Below are positions 28,584 to 38,660 of a stretch of DNA of 64,000 bases, piece by piece (within the stretch, counting starts at the first letter, position 1; every line of letters begins with the position of its first letter). The stretch lies in NCBI RefSeq assembly GCF_002118315.1, contig NZ_MTSZ01000003.1, positions 434,001 through 498,000 on the forward strand, given 5' to 3'. The notes beneath the pieces were generated by a model. That model ran no database searches, was not told the origin of the DNA, and saw nothing but the letters and a program-made list of their open reading frames with translations. Made by a program: the position numbers and the translations under genes. The DNA is from Kiloniella majae (GTDB lineage: Bacteria > Pseudomonadota > Alphaproteobacteria > Kiloniellales > Kiloniellaceae).

Positions 28584-31500
28584 GTGCGTAAATTTACGAT
28601 TTCAATATCTATAATACTACTGCTTGTTATTGCTGGTGTGCTCTTCGGGCCGGGTTTTGTTGATTGGAACAAATATAAAAGCGATATAACGGAACAAGTT
28701 TACGCCTATACAGGCCGAACTTTGGATATTGAAGGTGATCTTAATCTTCGGATATTACCGGTCCCAAGTTTTTCTGCGTCGGATGTTCGTTTTGCGAATG
28801 ATCCCAGATCCAGTAATAAAGCGATGGCGACGCTTGATGAGTTAGGGATCAAAATTGCAGTATTCCCTCTCTTGAGTGGGCGCTTGCGAGTTGACGAAGT
28901 TATTCTCAGAAAACCAACAATTTATGTTGAAAGGTTTTCTGATGGCTCGGGAAACTGGATGTTCTCACCAGAGGAGAAAAGCAAAAAGCAAGGTGCGAGC
29001 ACCGCTGCTGGAACAGATGGTAGTTCAGGGACCCAAGAGAGTGATCATAACCAAACGGATAGTAGTTTTTTCTCTGGCGTAATTCTGGACCATTTCCGGA
29101 TTGTTGATGGCACAATCCATTATGATGATGCCGAGGGGAATACCCATGAAACGTTTGAAGGCATTAATGTAGAGATCGCTGCAAAAAGCCTTAACGGCCC
29201 CTTTTCCTTGGGCGGTGATCTGCTCTTGCGGGGGCAGCGCACAGAAATTGAATGGGATCTAGGACAGTTTGCTGAAGAGGGGGCAACAGCGATTAATGCA
29301 GGTATTCGCCTGCCAGATTCTCAAGCAAAACTAAAGTTTAATGGCTCAGTCTCTCGCCATGTAAACAGTACTTCCTATCGCGGTAAATTTGAAGGCGACG
29401 GTGGTGACCTGGGATCTCTTGTTTCAGAGTTGCTTGAAGTTGACATGCAAACAAGCGCGGATAGTGATTTTGAATTATCTGCTGAGCTTGAAGGCAATTT
29501 GAATAGGCTTGCTGTAAGCGACATTATTGTGCGTGTTGGGTCGCAAAAAGTCACAGGTGGTGTAGATGTCGATTTTAAGGATGGTGTGGCTATCTCAATG
29601 AACTTGGCTAGCCCAAGAGTTAACCTCGACGATATTCTTGCTGTTCAAGACACTGTGCTGACGAATCAAAATGCGAAACAAAAAAAGAATAATTCCGGCC
29701 AAAATACCGCGACAATCGCAGATAAAAAAACAGGCACTGTGTCTAAACAGCAGTTAGGCTCATCGTGGCCAACCTTTTCTCCAGAGCTTTCTCTTCAGGC
29801 GCAATTAAGTGTTGATGATGTTATTTATAATCAACAGATTGTACGCGGTTTGGTTTTACAATCCCGTCTTCAAAATGGCTTGTTTGAGTTACAAAATTTA
29901 AGTGCCCAGCTTCCAAGCGGGAGTCAAATTGCTCTTGCCGCCAATTACCAAAATCAAACGGTAAATGGACAGTTGAATGCACGAACAGAGGATCTGCGTG
30001 GACTTCTGACGTGGCTTGAGATTGGTGTTCCTGATGTACCTAATGATAGATTACGGCGGCTGGATAGTAAGGTGCGCTTTAGTTTGACGCCGGATCAGGT
30101 TGTTTTAAACCCGGTTTCCGTGACTTTGGATGTTACACATTTGGACGGGGCGGCAACGATTGCTCTTCGGGATCGTCCCGGTATTGGCGCACGTGTTGTG
30201 ATTGATCGGATTGATCTGGATGCCTATAAAATTGGGAAAATCTCGAACTCTTCTGCTGGAATAAGTGAAGGCACCATAACCTCTGAAAATTCTGCTGTAG
30301 TCGAAGATACTGATGGTAAGCAGCAAAAACAGGTGCTTGATTCAGATAATAAGCCAGATTCAGATAATAAGACTGGATCGATATTAACGCGCGCCGATGC
30401 AAACTTGGATATTACCCTTGGTGAAGCTGTGTATCAGGGGGTTCCTCTTCGCGGCGTGAAGCTGGATGCCACGCTTCAACAAGGCAACTTGCAAATCAGA
30501 AATGCTTCTTTGGATGACATTGAAGGATCTTCCCTAGCTTTGTCTGGCACGATAAAAGATTTTGAGGCTGTGACACCTACTTTTGATACGACAGTTATTG
30601 CCAAGGTCGTGGATCTACCAAAGCTTCTGACGCTAGCGGGGCAAGATAAAATTGATGGATTGTCTCAATTCGGATCTGTCGAAGTCAGCGGTAATATCAA
30701 GGGAACGAAAGAGAAGCTGTCTCTGGATCTTCTCGGGGCGGCAATGGGGGGCTCTTATCAGGCTAAAGGAGTGCTTCAACCGGGCGCAACGTCTTTATAT
30801 CAAGGTTTGATGGCTATTGATCATCCTGATGCAGCTCAGTTGGTTAAGCGTATTAATCCAGAAACTTCGACAAATCCAAAATGGGGGCGCGTTTCTGTTA
30901 AGTCGATGGTAAAGATCGGGTCCGCATCGATAGAGCTTTTTGAACTTGATGGAACCATAGCTAACACACCTATTCAAGGGAGTGTTGTCGCAAGCCTTTC
31001 AGATCTAAAGCCGAAGGTGACGGCTAACCTGATGACTGGCAAGCTGGATCTAAATAGTCTTCTTCCTCAGTCTGCCCCCGGTGGTGCTTCTGGCGGAGCG
31101 AGTGGAGGGGGAAGTTCTGTTTCTGCGGGATTAAACAGACGCTGGTCTCAGGAAAATTTTGATCTCTCTGCTTTGTCCTCACTGAATGCAGAAATCTCGC
31201 TTATATCAGATGCTCTTCGGAATGATGCTATGAACATTGAAAATGTGCAGGCAAAAGCGACATTACAGGATGCTGTTTTGACCTTGTCTCAGTTCTCGGG
31301 TGTTGCCTATGGGGGAGGCGTAACAGCCGTTGGTACTGTTGATGGTCGGGATCAACTTCGTATTGATATGGACATAGATGCTCAGAATATCGATAGCGGA
31401 GCGTTACTTCGGGACGTGGCTGATTTCAAAAGAGTGTCCGGTCCGATTTCGGTACAGGGGAAGATAACAACGGCAGGTGGATCGGAAGCCGATCTTGTTC

Positions 31501-32099
31501 AGGGGCTAAATGGTAATGGCCAAATTTCTGGGGTCTTAACCGCAAAGGTTAAAACGAAAGAAGTTGTTGGCGGTGCTTTGCTTGGTGTTCTTGGTTCCAA
31601 ACTAAAAGGAATTCAGGGCGTAGGTGATGCAACAACGACATTGCTGCAATCCTTCGCGGGGCATCCGGCCCAGTTAAAAGGAACCTATACTATTCATAAC
31701 GGAGTACTGGTGACCAATGATCTTCGGGTTGATGGTAATCGAACATCGGTCTTTACCGCAGCAACAGTAGATTTTCCTGCTTGGTTGATTGAAAGTCAAA
31801 GTGACTTGTTTAAAGAGGGGGGAGACCCAACCAAACCTTACTTAACTGTTCATTTGAAAGGAGATTTGGATAAGCCTAATCCAAGAGTCAAAGGACAGTT
31901 CCTTCAATCAAACAAGTCCAACACGATCAATCAGCTTCTAGGTGGCGAAGTTCCAAGTTCAGATGTGTCTGAACCGCAATCAGAGGTAACGGGTGAACCT
32001 GCAGAACAAACAAGTGAGCCTGTTGTTGAAGATAAAAAATCCAAGAAGAAAAAAGCTAAAGAACTCTTGAAAGGCCTATTTAAAGAACTTGGTGGCTAA
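28584..32099 (+). CDS. AsmA family protein
   Basis: This very large protein (1171 residues) of the AsmA/YhjG class is anchored by an N-terminal membrane helix (ISIILLLVIAGVLFGPGF) with a large periplasmic beta-rich body. Family members are thought to move or organise lipids between inner and outer membranes. The N-terminal AsmA signature continues as DWNKYKSDITEQVYAYTGRT and LNLRILPVPSFSASDVRF. The C-terminal AsmA domain includes GNGQISGVLTAKVKTKEVVG. A Ser/Asn/Asp repeat (SDNKPDSDNKTG) near residue 595, a glycine/serine linker near 835, and a lysine-rich tail are low-complexity. The start is GTG at 28584. It stands alone and ends at a bidirectional terminator. Confidence 0.92.
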   Translation: MRKFTISISIILLLVIAGVLFGPGFVDWNKYKSDITEQVYAYTGRTLDIEGDLNLRILPVPSFSASDVRFANDPRSSNKAMATLDELGIKIAVFPLLSGRLRVDEVILRKPTIYVERFSDGSGNWMFSPEEKSKKQGASTAAGTDGSSGTQESDHNQTDSSFFSGVILDHFRIVDGTIHYDDAEGNTHETFEGINVEIAAKSLNGPFSLGGDLLLRGQRTEIEWDLGQFAEEGATAINAGIRLPDSQAKLKFNGSVSRHVNSTSYRGKFEGDGGDLGSLVSELLEVDMQTSADSDFELSAELEGNLNRLAVSDIIVRVGSQKVTGGVDVDFKDGVAISMNLASPRVNLDDILAVQDTVLTNQNAKQKKNNSGQNTATIADKKTGTVSKQQLGSSWPTFSPELSLQAQLSVDDVIYNQQIVRGLVLQSRLQNGLFELQNLSAQLPSGSQIALAANYQNQTVNGQLNARTEDLRGLLTWLEIGVPDVPNDRLRRLDSKVRFSLTPDQVVLNPVSVTLDVTHLDGAATIALRDRPGIGARVVIDRIDLDAYKIGKISNSSAGISEGTITSENSAVVEDTDGKQQKQVLDSDNKPDSDNKTGSILTRADANLDITLGEAVYQGVPLRGVKLDATLQQGNLQIRNASLDDIEGSSLALSGTIKDFEAVTPTFDTTVIAKVVDLPKLLTLAGQDKIDGLSQFGSVEVSGNIKGTKEKLSLDLLGAAMGGSYQAKGVLQPGATSLYQGLMAIDHPDAAQLVKRINPETSTNPKWGRVSVKSMVKIGSASIELFELDGTIANTPIQGSVVASLSDLKPKVTANLMTGKLDLNSLLPQSAPGGASGGASGGGSSVSAGLNRRWSQENFDLSALSSLNAEISLISDALRNDAMNIENVQAKATLQDAVLTLSQFSGVAYGGGVTAVGTVDGRDQLRIDMDIDAQNIDSGALLRDVADFKRVSGPISVQGKITTAGGSEADLVQGLNGNGQISGVLTAKVKTKEVVGGALLGVLGSKLKGIQGVGDATTTLLQSFAGHPAQLKGTYTIHNGVLVTNDLRVDGNRTSVFTAATVDFPAWLIESQSDLFKEGGDPTKPYLTVHLKGDLDKPNPRVKGQFLQSNKSNTINQLLGGEVPSSDVSEPQSEVTGEPAEQTSEPVVEDKKSKKKKAKELLKGLFKELGG

Positions 32100-32146
32100 G
32101 TCTTAGTCTTCTTTTGAAGTGATTACTGGGTAAAGTAATAGAACAT

Positions 32147-32190
32147 AAAAAAAATAGAGCGCTTCTCTGTTGGAAAGGCGCTCTATTTTT
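32147..32190. terminator. bidirectional terminator between asmA and the RHH gene
   Basis: AAAAATAGAGCGC pairs with GCGCTCTATTTTT across a 15-nt loop, with A-runs on one side and T-runs on the other. The TAG stop of the minus-strand RHH gene (32183-32185) lies inside the stem. Confidence 0.92.
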
Positions 32191-32458
32191 CTGGGGTCGG
32201 TTCAGAAGCCGTATCTTTGTTACTGTCTTCAAGCCGTTCTTTCAGATGATTGAGGACAAGAATTCGAAGCGCGCTTGAAAGGTTACTTGTTCTGGCTTCG
32301 TCGACTTGTTCAACAAACTGGTTGAGCGATAAGCCTTCGCGTTTTGCGAGCAGTTTTATTTCCTGCCAAAAGCCTTCTTCCAGACTAAAGCTGGTTCGGT
32401 GCCCGGATATGGTTACGGAACGTTTTTTGATTTCTTCTGATTTGAAGTCCAGAACCAT
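32183..32458 (-). CDS. ribbon-helix-helix domain protein
   Basis: This 91-residue protein appears related to the RHH_4 family common near fumC in alphaproteobacteria. The strand-helix-helix core is residues 12-50: KRSVTISGHRTSFSLEEGFW, then EIKLLAKREGLSLNQFVEQV. A C-terminal helix (SALRILVLNHLKERL) and an acidic tail follow. RHH proteins usually bind DNA as dimers; no target is known for this group. It lies downstream of fumC on the same strand, separated by 71 nt that include a hairpin. Confidence 0.87.
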   Translation of the reverse strand: MVLDFKSEEIKKRSVTISGHRTSFSLEEGFWQEIKLLAKREGLSLNQFVEQVDEARTSNLSSALRILVLNHLKERLEDSNKDTASEPTPEK

Positions 32459-32485
32459 GTCGTTCTCTTAATGCAACAAAAGAAG

Positions 32486-32521
32486 AATAAGGCGGGCAGA
32501 TATGGATCTACCACCCGCCTT
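32486..32521 (-). terminator. hairpin/terminator after fumC
   Basis: On the minus strand AAGGCGGG pairs with CCCGCCTT, with an inner AGAT/ATCT stem, followed by TTATTCTTCTTTT. The T-tract is imperfect, so termination may be partial and let some RNA continue into the RHH gene. Confidence 0.6.
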
Positions 32522-32529
32522 AAATCTAC

Positions 32530-33936
32530 TTATGCTTTACGGGGGCCGACCATGTTTTCGGGGCGGACCTTTTCATCAAACTCTTCTGCTGTCAGCAGAT
32601 CAAGAGCCACAGCGGCTTCTTTTAGTGTGCTGTTTTCCACATAGGCTTTTTTGGCAACTTTGGCTGCATTGTCATAACCAATATGGGGGTTTAGGGCCGT
32701 GACCAGCATCAGAGACTGTTGCATCAGTGTCGTGATGCGCTCTTCGTTTGCTTCAATACCATCAACACAGTTTTCACGGAATGAATCACAGGCATCACCA
32801 ATTAGCTTGGCAGATTGCAGTAGGTTGTAAATCATCACAGGCTTGAAGACGTTCAGTTCAAAGTGTCCGTTAGATCCGGATACCGTTATTGTCGTGTGAT
32901 TACCCATAACCTGTGCGCAAACCATTGTCATGGCTTCTGCCTGTGTTGGGTTTACTTTACCTGGCATGATCGATGAGCCGGGCTCATTTGCCGGCAACAG
33001 AAGTTCGCCCAATCCACAACGAGGACCTGATCCAAGCATGCGGATATCGTTGGCAATTTTCATCAATGAAGCTGCGAGGACATTCAATGCGCCTGATGCC
33101 TCAATAATGGCGTCGTGAGCAGCAAGTGCTTCAAACTTGTTTGGCGCAGTTGTGAAGGGCAGTTTTGTAATGTCTGAAACCTGCGCCGCAAACTTTTCAG
33201 CAAAGCCTTCGACAGAGTTCAAGCCAGTACCAACCGCTGTACCACCCTGAGCAAGTTCAGCAAGACGAGGAAGTGTATTTTTGATTCGGGCAATGCCATA
33301 TTCGATTTGCTTGGCATAGCCGGAAAATTCCTGACCGAGGGTTAAGGGCGTTGCATCCATCAAGTGGGTGCGTCCAATTTTGATGATTTTTTCGTAAGTC
33401 TTTGCTTTGGCATCAAGAGAGGCATGCAGCCGTTCCAGTGAGGGAATAGTTTCTTCACTTAGCTGCCTGACACCCGCGATAGACATCGCAGAAGGGAAGG
33501 TGTCGTTTGATGATTGCCCCATGTTGCAATGATCGTTCGGGTGCACAGGGGACTTTCCGCCACGCTCACCAGTCAGCAGTTCATTTGCACGACCTGCGAT
33601 GACTTCATTGGTGTTCATGTTGCTCTGTGTACCAGAGCCTGTTTGCCATACGACCAATGGGAAATGATCCGTTAACTTGCCGTCGATCACTTCTTGCGCA
33701 GCCTGACAGATTATTTCTCCCAGCTTTTTATCTAGCACACCCAGTTCAATATTTGTGCGGGCTGCAGCAAGTTTTTGCGTGCCGAGTGCCTTAATCAAAG
33801 CTGGTGGCATTTTTTCACCACCGATTTTGAAGTTTTGTAGTGAACGTTGAGTCTGTGCCCCCCAATAACGGTCTGCAGCGACTTCAATTTCGCCCATGGA
33901 ATCTGTTTCAATACGGATCTTGCCTTGATCGGACAT
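32530..33936 (-). CDS. fumC: class II fumarate hydratase
   Basis: FumC interconverts fumarate and malate in the TCA cycle without an iron-sulfur cluster. The 468-residue protein has [20 protein letters not shown] at the start and [19 protein letters not shown] near residue 100. [20 protein letters not shown] follows near residue 130, with [20 protein letters not shown] near 185 and the fumarase signature [15 protein letters not shown] near 318. All catalytic elements are present. The gene is monocistronic or shares a transcript with the RHH gene downstream. Confidence 0.97.
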   Translation of the reverse strand: MSDQGKIRIETDSMGEIEVAADRYWGAQTQRSLQNFKIGGEKMPPALIKALGTQKLAAARTNIELGVLDKKLGEIICQAAQEVIDGKLTDHFPLVVWQTGSGTQSNMNTNEVIAGRANELLTGERGGKSPVHPNDHCNMGQSSNDTFPSAMSIAGVRQLSEETIPSLERLHASLDAKAKTYEKIIKIGRTHLMDATPLTLGQEFSGYAKQIEYGIARIKNTLPRLAELAQGGTAVGTGLNSVEGFAEKFAAQVSDITKLPFTTAPNKFEALAAHDAIIEASGALNVLAASLMKIANDIRMLGSGPRCGLGELLLPANEPGSSIMPGKVNPTQAEAMTMVCAQVMGNHTTITVSGSNGHFELNVFKPVMIYNLLQSAKLIGDACDSFRENCVDGIEANEERITTLMQQSLMLVTALNPHIGYDNAAKVAKKAYVENSTLKEAAVALDLLTAEEFDEKVRPENMVGPRKA

Positions 33937-34146
33937 GCTGGTGGCTCCCTACTTTCTCTGGCAGCTGGTATGATAATTAGAGCGGTAACAGATTTACCTG
34001 TCATCAACTCAATTGTAATGTTGCGCCGCAGTATACACAGAATGCGTCATTGAAAAACAGGCTATCTACACTATTTATTCTCATACGCTGTTATTCGTTT
34101 ATTCCGGTTGGTTTATTGTGGGCAAAGTATGCTGTCGCTGACTAGG

Positions 34147-34509
34147 TTATAGTTTTCTTTTTTTAGGTTTCTTCTTTGCGTGGGCACGTTTCGATGCTGC
34201 GATTGCGAGTTCTGCCCAGTGAATGAACTCTTCCGGATCTTCCTGAGCTATTTCAGGAACAAGCCAGTATGACATTTTTATTGGTTTGTTTTTGCCTTCA
34301 TAAGTAAAGGGTTCGCTGCCGGCTTTGATGAAAAGGTTTTCGCTCTTTTTGTCTGCTTTTAAATAGATATTACCAAAGGCCTCAAGAGCAAACATGATGT
34401 CTTCAAAATAAAGACCATGCCCACCAAACATTGGTTTAACCCTGATTTCCCCCAATGGAAGGCAGAGGTTTATTGTTTCTTTGACACAGCTAGGTAAAGT
34501 TTTGCTCAT
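34147..34509 (-). CDS. TfoX N-terminal domain protein
   Basis: The 120-residue protein has the TfoX-N fold signature RVKPMFGGHGLYFEDIMFAL near residues 22-41, then IYLKADKKSENLFIKAGSEPF and MSYWLVPEIAQEDPEEFIHW. It ends in a strongly basic tail (KRAHAKKKPKKRKL). The ATG at 34509 overlaps the TGA of the upstream hydrolase in an ATGA junction, which fixes the start over a longer frame to 34560. TfoX-N proteins are linked to competence in Haemophilus and Vibrio, but stand-alone TfoX-N proteins have no established role. Confidence 0.85.
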   Translation of the reverse strand: MSKTLPSCVKETINLCLPLGEIRVKPMFGGHGLYFEDIMFALEAFGNIYLKADKKSENLFIKAGSEPFTYEGKNKPIKMSYWLVPEIAQEDPEEFIHWAELAIAASKRAHAKKKPKKRKL

Positions 34510-35156
34510 GAGTTTGTCTCGTTGATAAATTCGTTTATAGAACCAATAGCCTCTGACCAATTCTGCTCATCTGTTCGGCCTGATTTTTTACGCGGAGTTA
34601 GGTTATGATTCCCATTTTCTGACCAGTAGATTCTTATTTTATCCGATAAATCATAATGCTCAACCTCATCTGGTTTTCCAAATGGATCACGTGTGCCCTG
34701 GATGATGAGGCAGGGTGTTTGGGTATTTTCAAGATGTGCGGTTCTGGTGTTTTCTGGTTTGTCAGGGGGGTGAAAAGGATAGCCGAGGCAGATGGTGCCA
34801 GTAACGCTCATTTCATCGGCAATCATACTCGCCATGCGCCCTCCAAGAGATTTCCCCATAATATAGAGCGGACGTTGAGGGTGTTGATCTATTACCTGTT
34901 GCCAGAATTCCAAGAGTTTCGGCGCTCTGTCCGGAGGGCGTTTTTTTCCGGTAGCTCTGCGTTCTGCCATAAAGGGAAATTCAAATCTGATAATGTAGTG
35001 ACCGGAGCGCCCCAGTTTTTCAGCAAAGTAGTTCATAAAATCGGTGTCCATAGGAGCGCCGGAACCATGAGCAAAAAGAATGGTGGTTCTATCCGTATCA
35101 GAGACCTCTTCTTGGTCGTTTTCTGGGCCGTTATGTAGAAAATGGATGCTTGTCAT
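34506..35156 (-). CDS. alpha/beta-hydrolase, dienelactone hydrolase/KANL3-Tex30 type
   Basis: This 216-residue cytoplasmic hydrolase has the oxyanion segment ILFAHGSGAPMDTDFMNYFA, the nucleophile elbow GKSLGGRMAS (Ser near residue 105), the acid region IIQGTRDPFGKPDEV and a catalytic His in ENGNHNLTPR. The pattern matches the small hydrolase family that includes KANL3/Tex30-like proteins; substrate is unknown. It is translationally coupled to the TfoX-N gene by a 4-nt overlap. Confidence 0.85.
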   Translation of the reverse strand: MTSIHFLHNGPENDQEEVSDTDRTTILFAHGSGAPMDTDFMNYFAEKLGRSGHYIIRFEFPFMAERRATGKKRPPDRAPKLLEFWQQVIDQHPQRPLYIMGKSLGGRMASMIADEMSVTGTICLGYPFHPPDKPENTRTAHLENTQTPCLIIQGTRDPFGKPDEVEHYDLSDKIRIYWSENGNHNLTPRKKSGRTDEQNWSEAIGSINEFINETNS

Positions 35157-35219
35157 GATGCTTTCGTGTATATTTAGAACAGGTTATGACTTTTTATGCA
35201 CAGATCTACGGTATAGAGC

Positions 35220-35423
35220 ATGAGTGATATTCGCCAGAAAGATTTATCTGACAAGTCTGTTCAAGACATGAATTCTGAAGAGAAGAAAGAAATGCGTCGG
35301 CGGTTTGAGGAGTTTGCCAGTCAGGTCGGTCAGAATAATGACTCTATTCTTGCAACACCTGAAAAGCCGAAGAAAGTGGTGAAGTGGGACCCCAAAACCA
35401 TGGGGCGTGCTGAGAAAAAATAA
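35220..35423 (+). CDS. small charged protein of unknown function
   Basis: This 67-residue frame lies divergent from the hydrolase and 186 nt upstream of acnB. The predicted protein is highly charged: helical N-terminal half (DMNSEEKKEMRRRFEEFASQ) and a basic tail (KPKKVVKWDPKTMGRAEKK). I do not recognise a family. Protein-like composition favours a real gene; the weak ribosome site counts against it. Confidence 0.5.
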   Translation: MSDIRQKDLSDKSVQDMNSEEKKEMRRRFEEFASQVGQNNDSILATPEKPKKVVKWDPKTMGRAEKK

Positions 35424-35440
35424 GCCACATAAAGGTATTG

Positions 35441-35453
35441 TATCGTTACGATA
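35441..35453. promoter_or_regulatory. inverted repeat upstream of acnB
   Basis: TATCGT-T-ACGATA is a perfect 6-bp inverted repeat around a single base, 156 nt before acnB. It is a candidate operator for an unknown regulator. Confidence 0.3.
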
Positions 35454-35609
35454 GAGGCTGGGGTATGCTCACCACACTAACGTAGAACTTATTGCAACGC
35501 GGCCTCAATTTGCTATACCACGACATACAAAGAGCATCTCGGGATCACGTTAGTCCCTTCTAAAATCCGATGCTCAATAATTTATCTAACGTCATACGTC
35601 GGGATAACC

Positions 35610-38402
35610 ATGAGCCTGTATACAGCCTACCTAAAAGAGATTGAAACGCGCAAAGAACAGGGATTAAACCCTAAACCTATAGAAGATGATGCGCTGACAA
35701 GAGAAGTCATTTCTCAAATCAAAGATACTAAGAATCAACATAGAGAAGAGTCTCTGAAGTATTTCATCTATAACACCTTGCCTGGTACAACCAGTGCAGC
35801 TGGTGAAAAGGCGAAGTTTCTAAAAGAGATCATTCTTGGTGAAGCGGTTGTTGAAGAAATCTCTATGTCCTTTGCTTTTGAGTTACTTTCACATATGAAG
35901 GGTGGCCCTTCGATTGAGGTTCTTCTTGATCTTGCTCTTGGTGATGATCAAGCGATTGGAAAACAAGCGGCTGATGTACTGAAAACTCAATTTTTCCTCT
36001 ATGACGCTGATATGGCGCGCTTGAAAACAGCCTTTGAGGCTGGAAATTCAGTGGCCCGCGATGTACTCGAAAGCTATGCCAAGGCAGAGTTCTTTACCAA
36101 GCTTCCTGATGTAGAAGAAGAAATCAAAGTTGTTACCTACATCGCAGCCGAAGGCGATATTTCCACTGACCTATTGTCGCCGGGAAATCAGGCGCATTCT
36201 CGCTCTGATCGTGAACTACATGGCAAGTGCTTTATCTCCAAAGAAGCACAGGACGAAATTCAGGAACTGCAAAGACAGCATCCAGATAAGCGCGTGATGC
36301 TGATCGCTGAAAAAGGCACCATGGGTGTTGGGTCTTCTCGGATGTCCGGGGTGAATAACGTGGCCTTGTGGACTGGTAAACAGGCAAGTCCTTATGTTCC
36401 ATTTGTTAATTTTGCACCGATTGTTGCGGGGACGAATGGTATTTCACCGATCTTTCTGACTACAGTTGGCGTAACCGGTGGTATAGGCATTGACCTCAAG
36501 AACTGGGTGAAAAAGCTGGACTCTGAAGGCCAAGCAATTCTGAATAACGATGGTAATCCAATCCTGGAACAGAAATATTCTGTAGAAACAGGTACTGTTC
36601 TCACCATTAACACTAAAGATAAAAAGCTTTTCAATAATGCTGGTGATGAAGAGCTTGCGGATGTGGCGTCTTCTTTTAGCCCGCAAAAAGTTGAGTTCAT
36701 GAAGGCGGGTGGTTCTTATGCCATCGTGTTTGGTAAAAAGCTTCAAACCTTTGCCGCAGAAACTCTTGGAATTGAGTTGAAGTCTGCCTTTGCTCCTTCA
36801 AGAGAAATTCAACATGAAGGTCAGGGACTGACGGCTGTTGAAAAAATCTTCAATGCAAATGCTGTTGGTGTCCGTCCAGGTGCCATTTTGCATGCAGGTT
36901 CAGACGTTCGTGTGAAGGTTAATATTGTCGGTTCTCAGGACACGACAGGGTTGATGACGTCGCAAGAGCTTGAAGCCATGGCTGCCACAGTTCTATCCCC
37001 GACAATTGATGGGGCCTATCAGTCAGGTTGTCATACTGCGTCTGTGTGGGATTTTAAAGCACAGGAAAACACGCCTAAACTGATGGCTTTCATGCACAAG
37101 TTTGGTCTCATCACCGCACGTGACCCTAAAGATGTCTATCATTCGATGACAGATGTGATCCACAAAGTCTTGAATGACATTACAGTGGATGACTGGGCAA
37201 TTATTATTGGTGGTGATTCGCATACACGTATGTCCAAGGGGGTTGCCTTTGGCGCTGACTCAGGCACTGTTGCGTTGGCTTTAGCGACAGGTGAGGCAAC
37301 CATGCCGATCCCAGAGTCTGTTAAAGTAACATTCAAAGGAACCATGGCTGATCACATGGACTTCCGTGATGTGGTCCACGCGACGCAGGCGCAGATGCTC
37401 AAGCAGTTCGGCGATAACGTCTTCCAAGGGCGCATTATCGAGGTGCATATTGGAACCTTGCTGGCTGATCAGGCCTTCACCTTCACAGACTGGACGGCTG
37501 AGATGAAAGCCAAGGCATCCATCTGTATCTCTGAAGACGAGACCTTGGTTGAATCACTTGAGATTGCGAAATCACGCATTCAAATCATGATCAACAAGGG
37601 CATGGAGAACGATAACAAAATGCTCCATGGCCTTATCGCTATTGCTGAAAAGCGTATTGCCGAGATTAAGTCAGGTGAGAAGCCTGCTCTTACACCGGAT
37701 GATAATGCCAAGTATTTTGCCGAAGTCGTTGTTGATCTGGACGAAATAAACGAACCGATGATCGCTGATCCTGATGTAAATAATGCGGATGTTTCCAAGC
37801 GTTACACTCACGATACAATCAGGCCGATTTCTTATTATCAGGCAGAGAAGAAGGTAGATCTTGGTTTTGTTGGTTCCTGTATGGTCCACAAAGGTGATGT
37901 GAAAATTGTGGCTCAGATGCTCCGTAATCTCGAAAAGGAAAACGGTAGCGTTGAGTTTAAGGCACCTCTGGTTGTTGCAGCCCCAACCTATAACATCATT
38001 GATGAGTTGAAGGAAGAAGGCGACTGGACTGTCTTACAGAAGTATTCTGGTTTTGAATTTAACGATGCGGCTCCGAAAGTTGAGGCTCGTACAGAATACG
38101 AGAACATTCTTTATCTTGAGAGACCGGGATGTAGTCTTTGCATGGGTAACCAGGAAAAGGCAGCCAAAGGGGATACGGTTCTCGCCACTTCTACACGCCT
38201 GTTCGAAGGGCGGGTGGTTGAAGATTCCAAAGATAAAAAAGGAGAGTCTCTACTGGCTTCTACACCAGTTGTTGTACTTTCTGCGATCCTTGGGCGAACA
38301 CCAACAATGGAAGAGTATAGAGCTTCGGTAAAAGGTATTGATCTGACCAAATTTGCCCCGCCATTGCAAAAGCCGGGTAATACAAAGTCAGCCCATTTCT
38401 GA
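35610..38402 (+). CDS. acnB: aconitate hydratase B
   Basis: AcnB isomerises citrate and isocitrate in the TCA cycle and can also act on 2-methylisocitrate. The 930-residue protein is longer than the 865-residue E. coli enzyme. It has the N-terminal HEAT-like domain, then the swivel domain (GKCFISKEAQDEI), and the core catalytic region. That core has VGSSRMSGVNN, SDVRVKVNIVGSQDTTG, IIGGDSHTRMSKGVAFGADS and the cluster-binding cysteines in FVGSCMVHKGD and PGCSLCMGNQ. An insertion around residues 300-350 (KLDSEGQAILNNDGNPILEQ) accounts for part of the extra length. Many alphaproteobacteria rely on AcnA, so AcnB is a lineage marker worth noting. Confidence 0.95.
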   Translation: MSLYTAYLKEIETRKEQGLNPKPIEDDALTREVISQIKDTKNQHREESLKYFIYNTLPGTTSAAGEKAKFLKEIILGEAVVEEISMSFAFELLSHMKGGPSIEVLLDLALGDDQAIGKQAADVLKTQFFLYDADMARLKTAFEAGNSVARDVLESYAKAEFFTKLPDVEEEIKVVTYIAAEGDISTDLLSPGNQAHSRSDRELHGKCFISKEAQDEIQELQRQHPDKRVMLIAEKGTMGVGSSRMSGVNNVALWTGKQASPYVPFVNFAPIVAGTNGISPIFLTTVGVTGGIGIDLKNWVKKLDSEGQAILNNDGNPILEQKYSVETGTVLTINTKDKKLFNNAGDEELADVASSFSPQKVEFMKAGGSYAIVFGKKLQTFAAETLGIELKSAFAPSREIQHEGQGLTAVEKIFNANAVGVRPGAILHAGSDVRVKVNIVGSQDTTGLMTSQELEAMAATVLSPTIDGAYQSGCHTASVWDFKAQENTPKLMAFMHKFGLITARDPKDVYHSMTDVIHKVLNDITVDDWAIIIGGDSHTRMSKGVAFGADSGTVALALATGEATMPIPESVKVTFKGTMADHMDFRDVVHATQAQMLKQFGDNVFQGRIIEVHIGTLLADQAFTFTDWTAEMKAKASICISEDETLVESLEIAKSRIQIMINKGMENDNKMLHGLIAIAEKRIAEIKSGEKPALTPDDNAKYFAEVVVDLDEINEPMIADPDVNNADVSKRYTHDTIRPISYYQAEKKVDLGFVGSCMVHKGDVKIVAQMLRNLEKENGSVEFKAPLVVAAPTYNIIDELKEEGDWTVLQKYSGFEFNDAAPKVEARTEYENILYLERPGCSLCMGNQEKAAKGDTVLATSTRLFEGRVVEDSKDKKGESLLASTPVVVLSAILGRTPTMEEYRASVKGIDLTKFAPPLQKPGNTKSAHF

Positions 38403-38435
38403 TATCATTTGATACAATTTCTCTAATGTCTTGTG

Positions 38436-38463
38436 CGGGGGCAGTCTTTTATGGCTGTCCCCG
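38436..38463 (+). terminator. possible terminator hairpin after acnB
   Basis: CGGGGGCAG pairs with CTGTCCCCG (one G-T pair, 10-nt loop) 33 nt after the acnB stop. No T-run follows, so it may act with Rho or protect the 3' end. Confidence 0.45.
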
Positions 38464-38660
38464 TAATTGATTCCAATATTTGATTTGTGGATTATTATTG
38501 GTTGCAAGGGGGATGTTTCAAGGAATTGGCCATGCTTTTTGGCAAGTCGGAACTTGTTATTTTATGCGTTGAAGCATGCAAAGAATTGTCCCGCTCAATT
38601 ATAAACAGGCAGAGTTTTGATGTTGAATTTTGACGCGCTTGGGTATTGGGTGAAGAAGAA

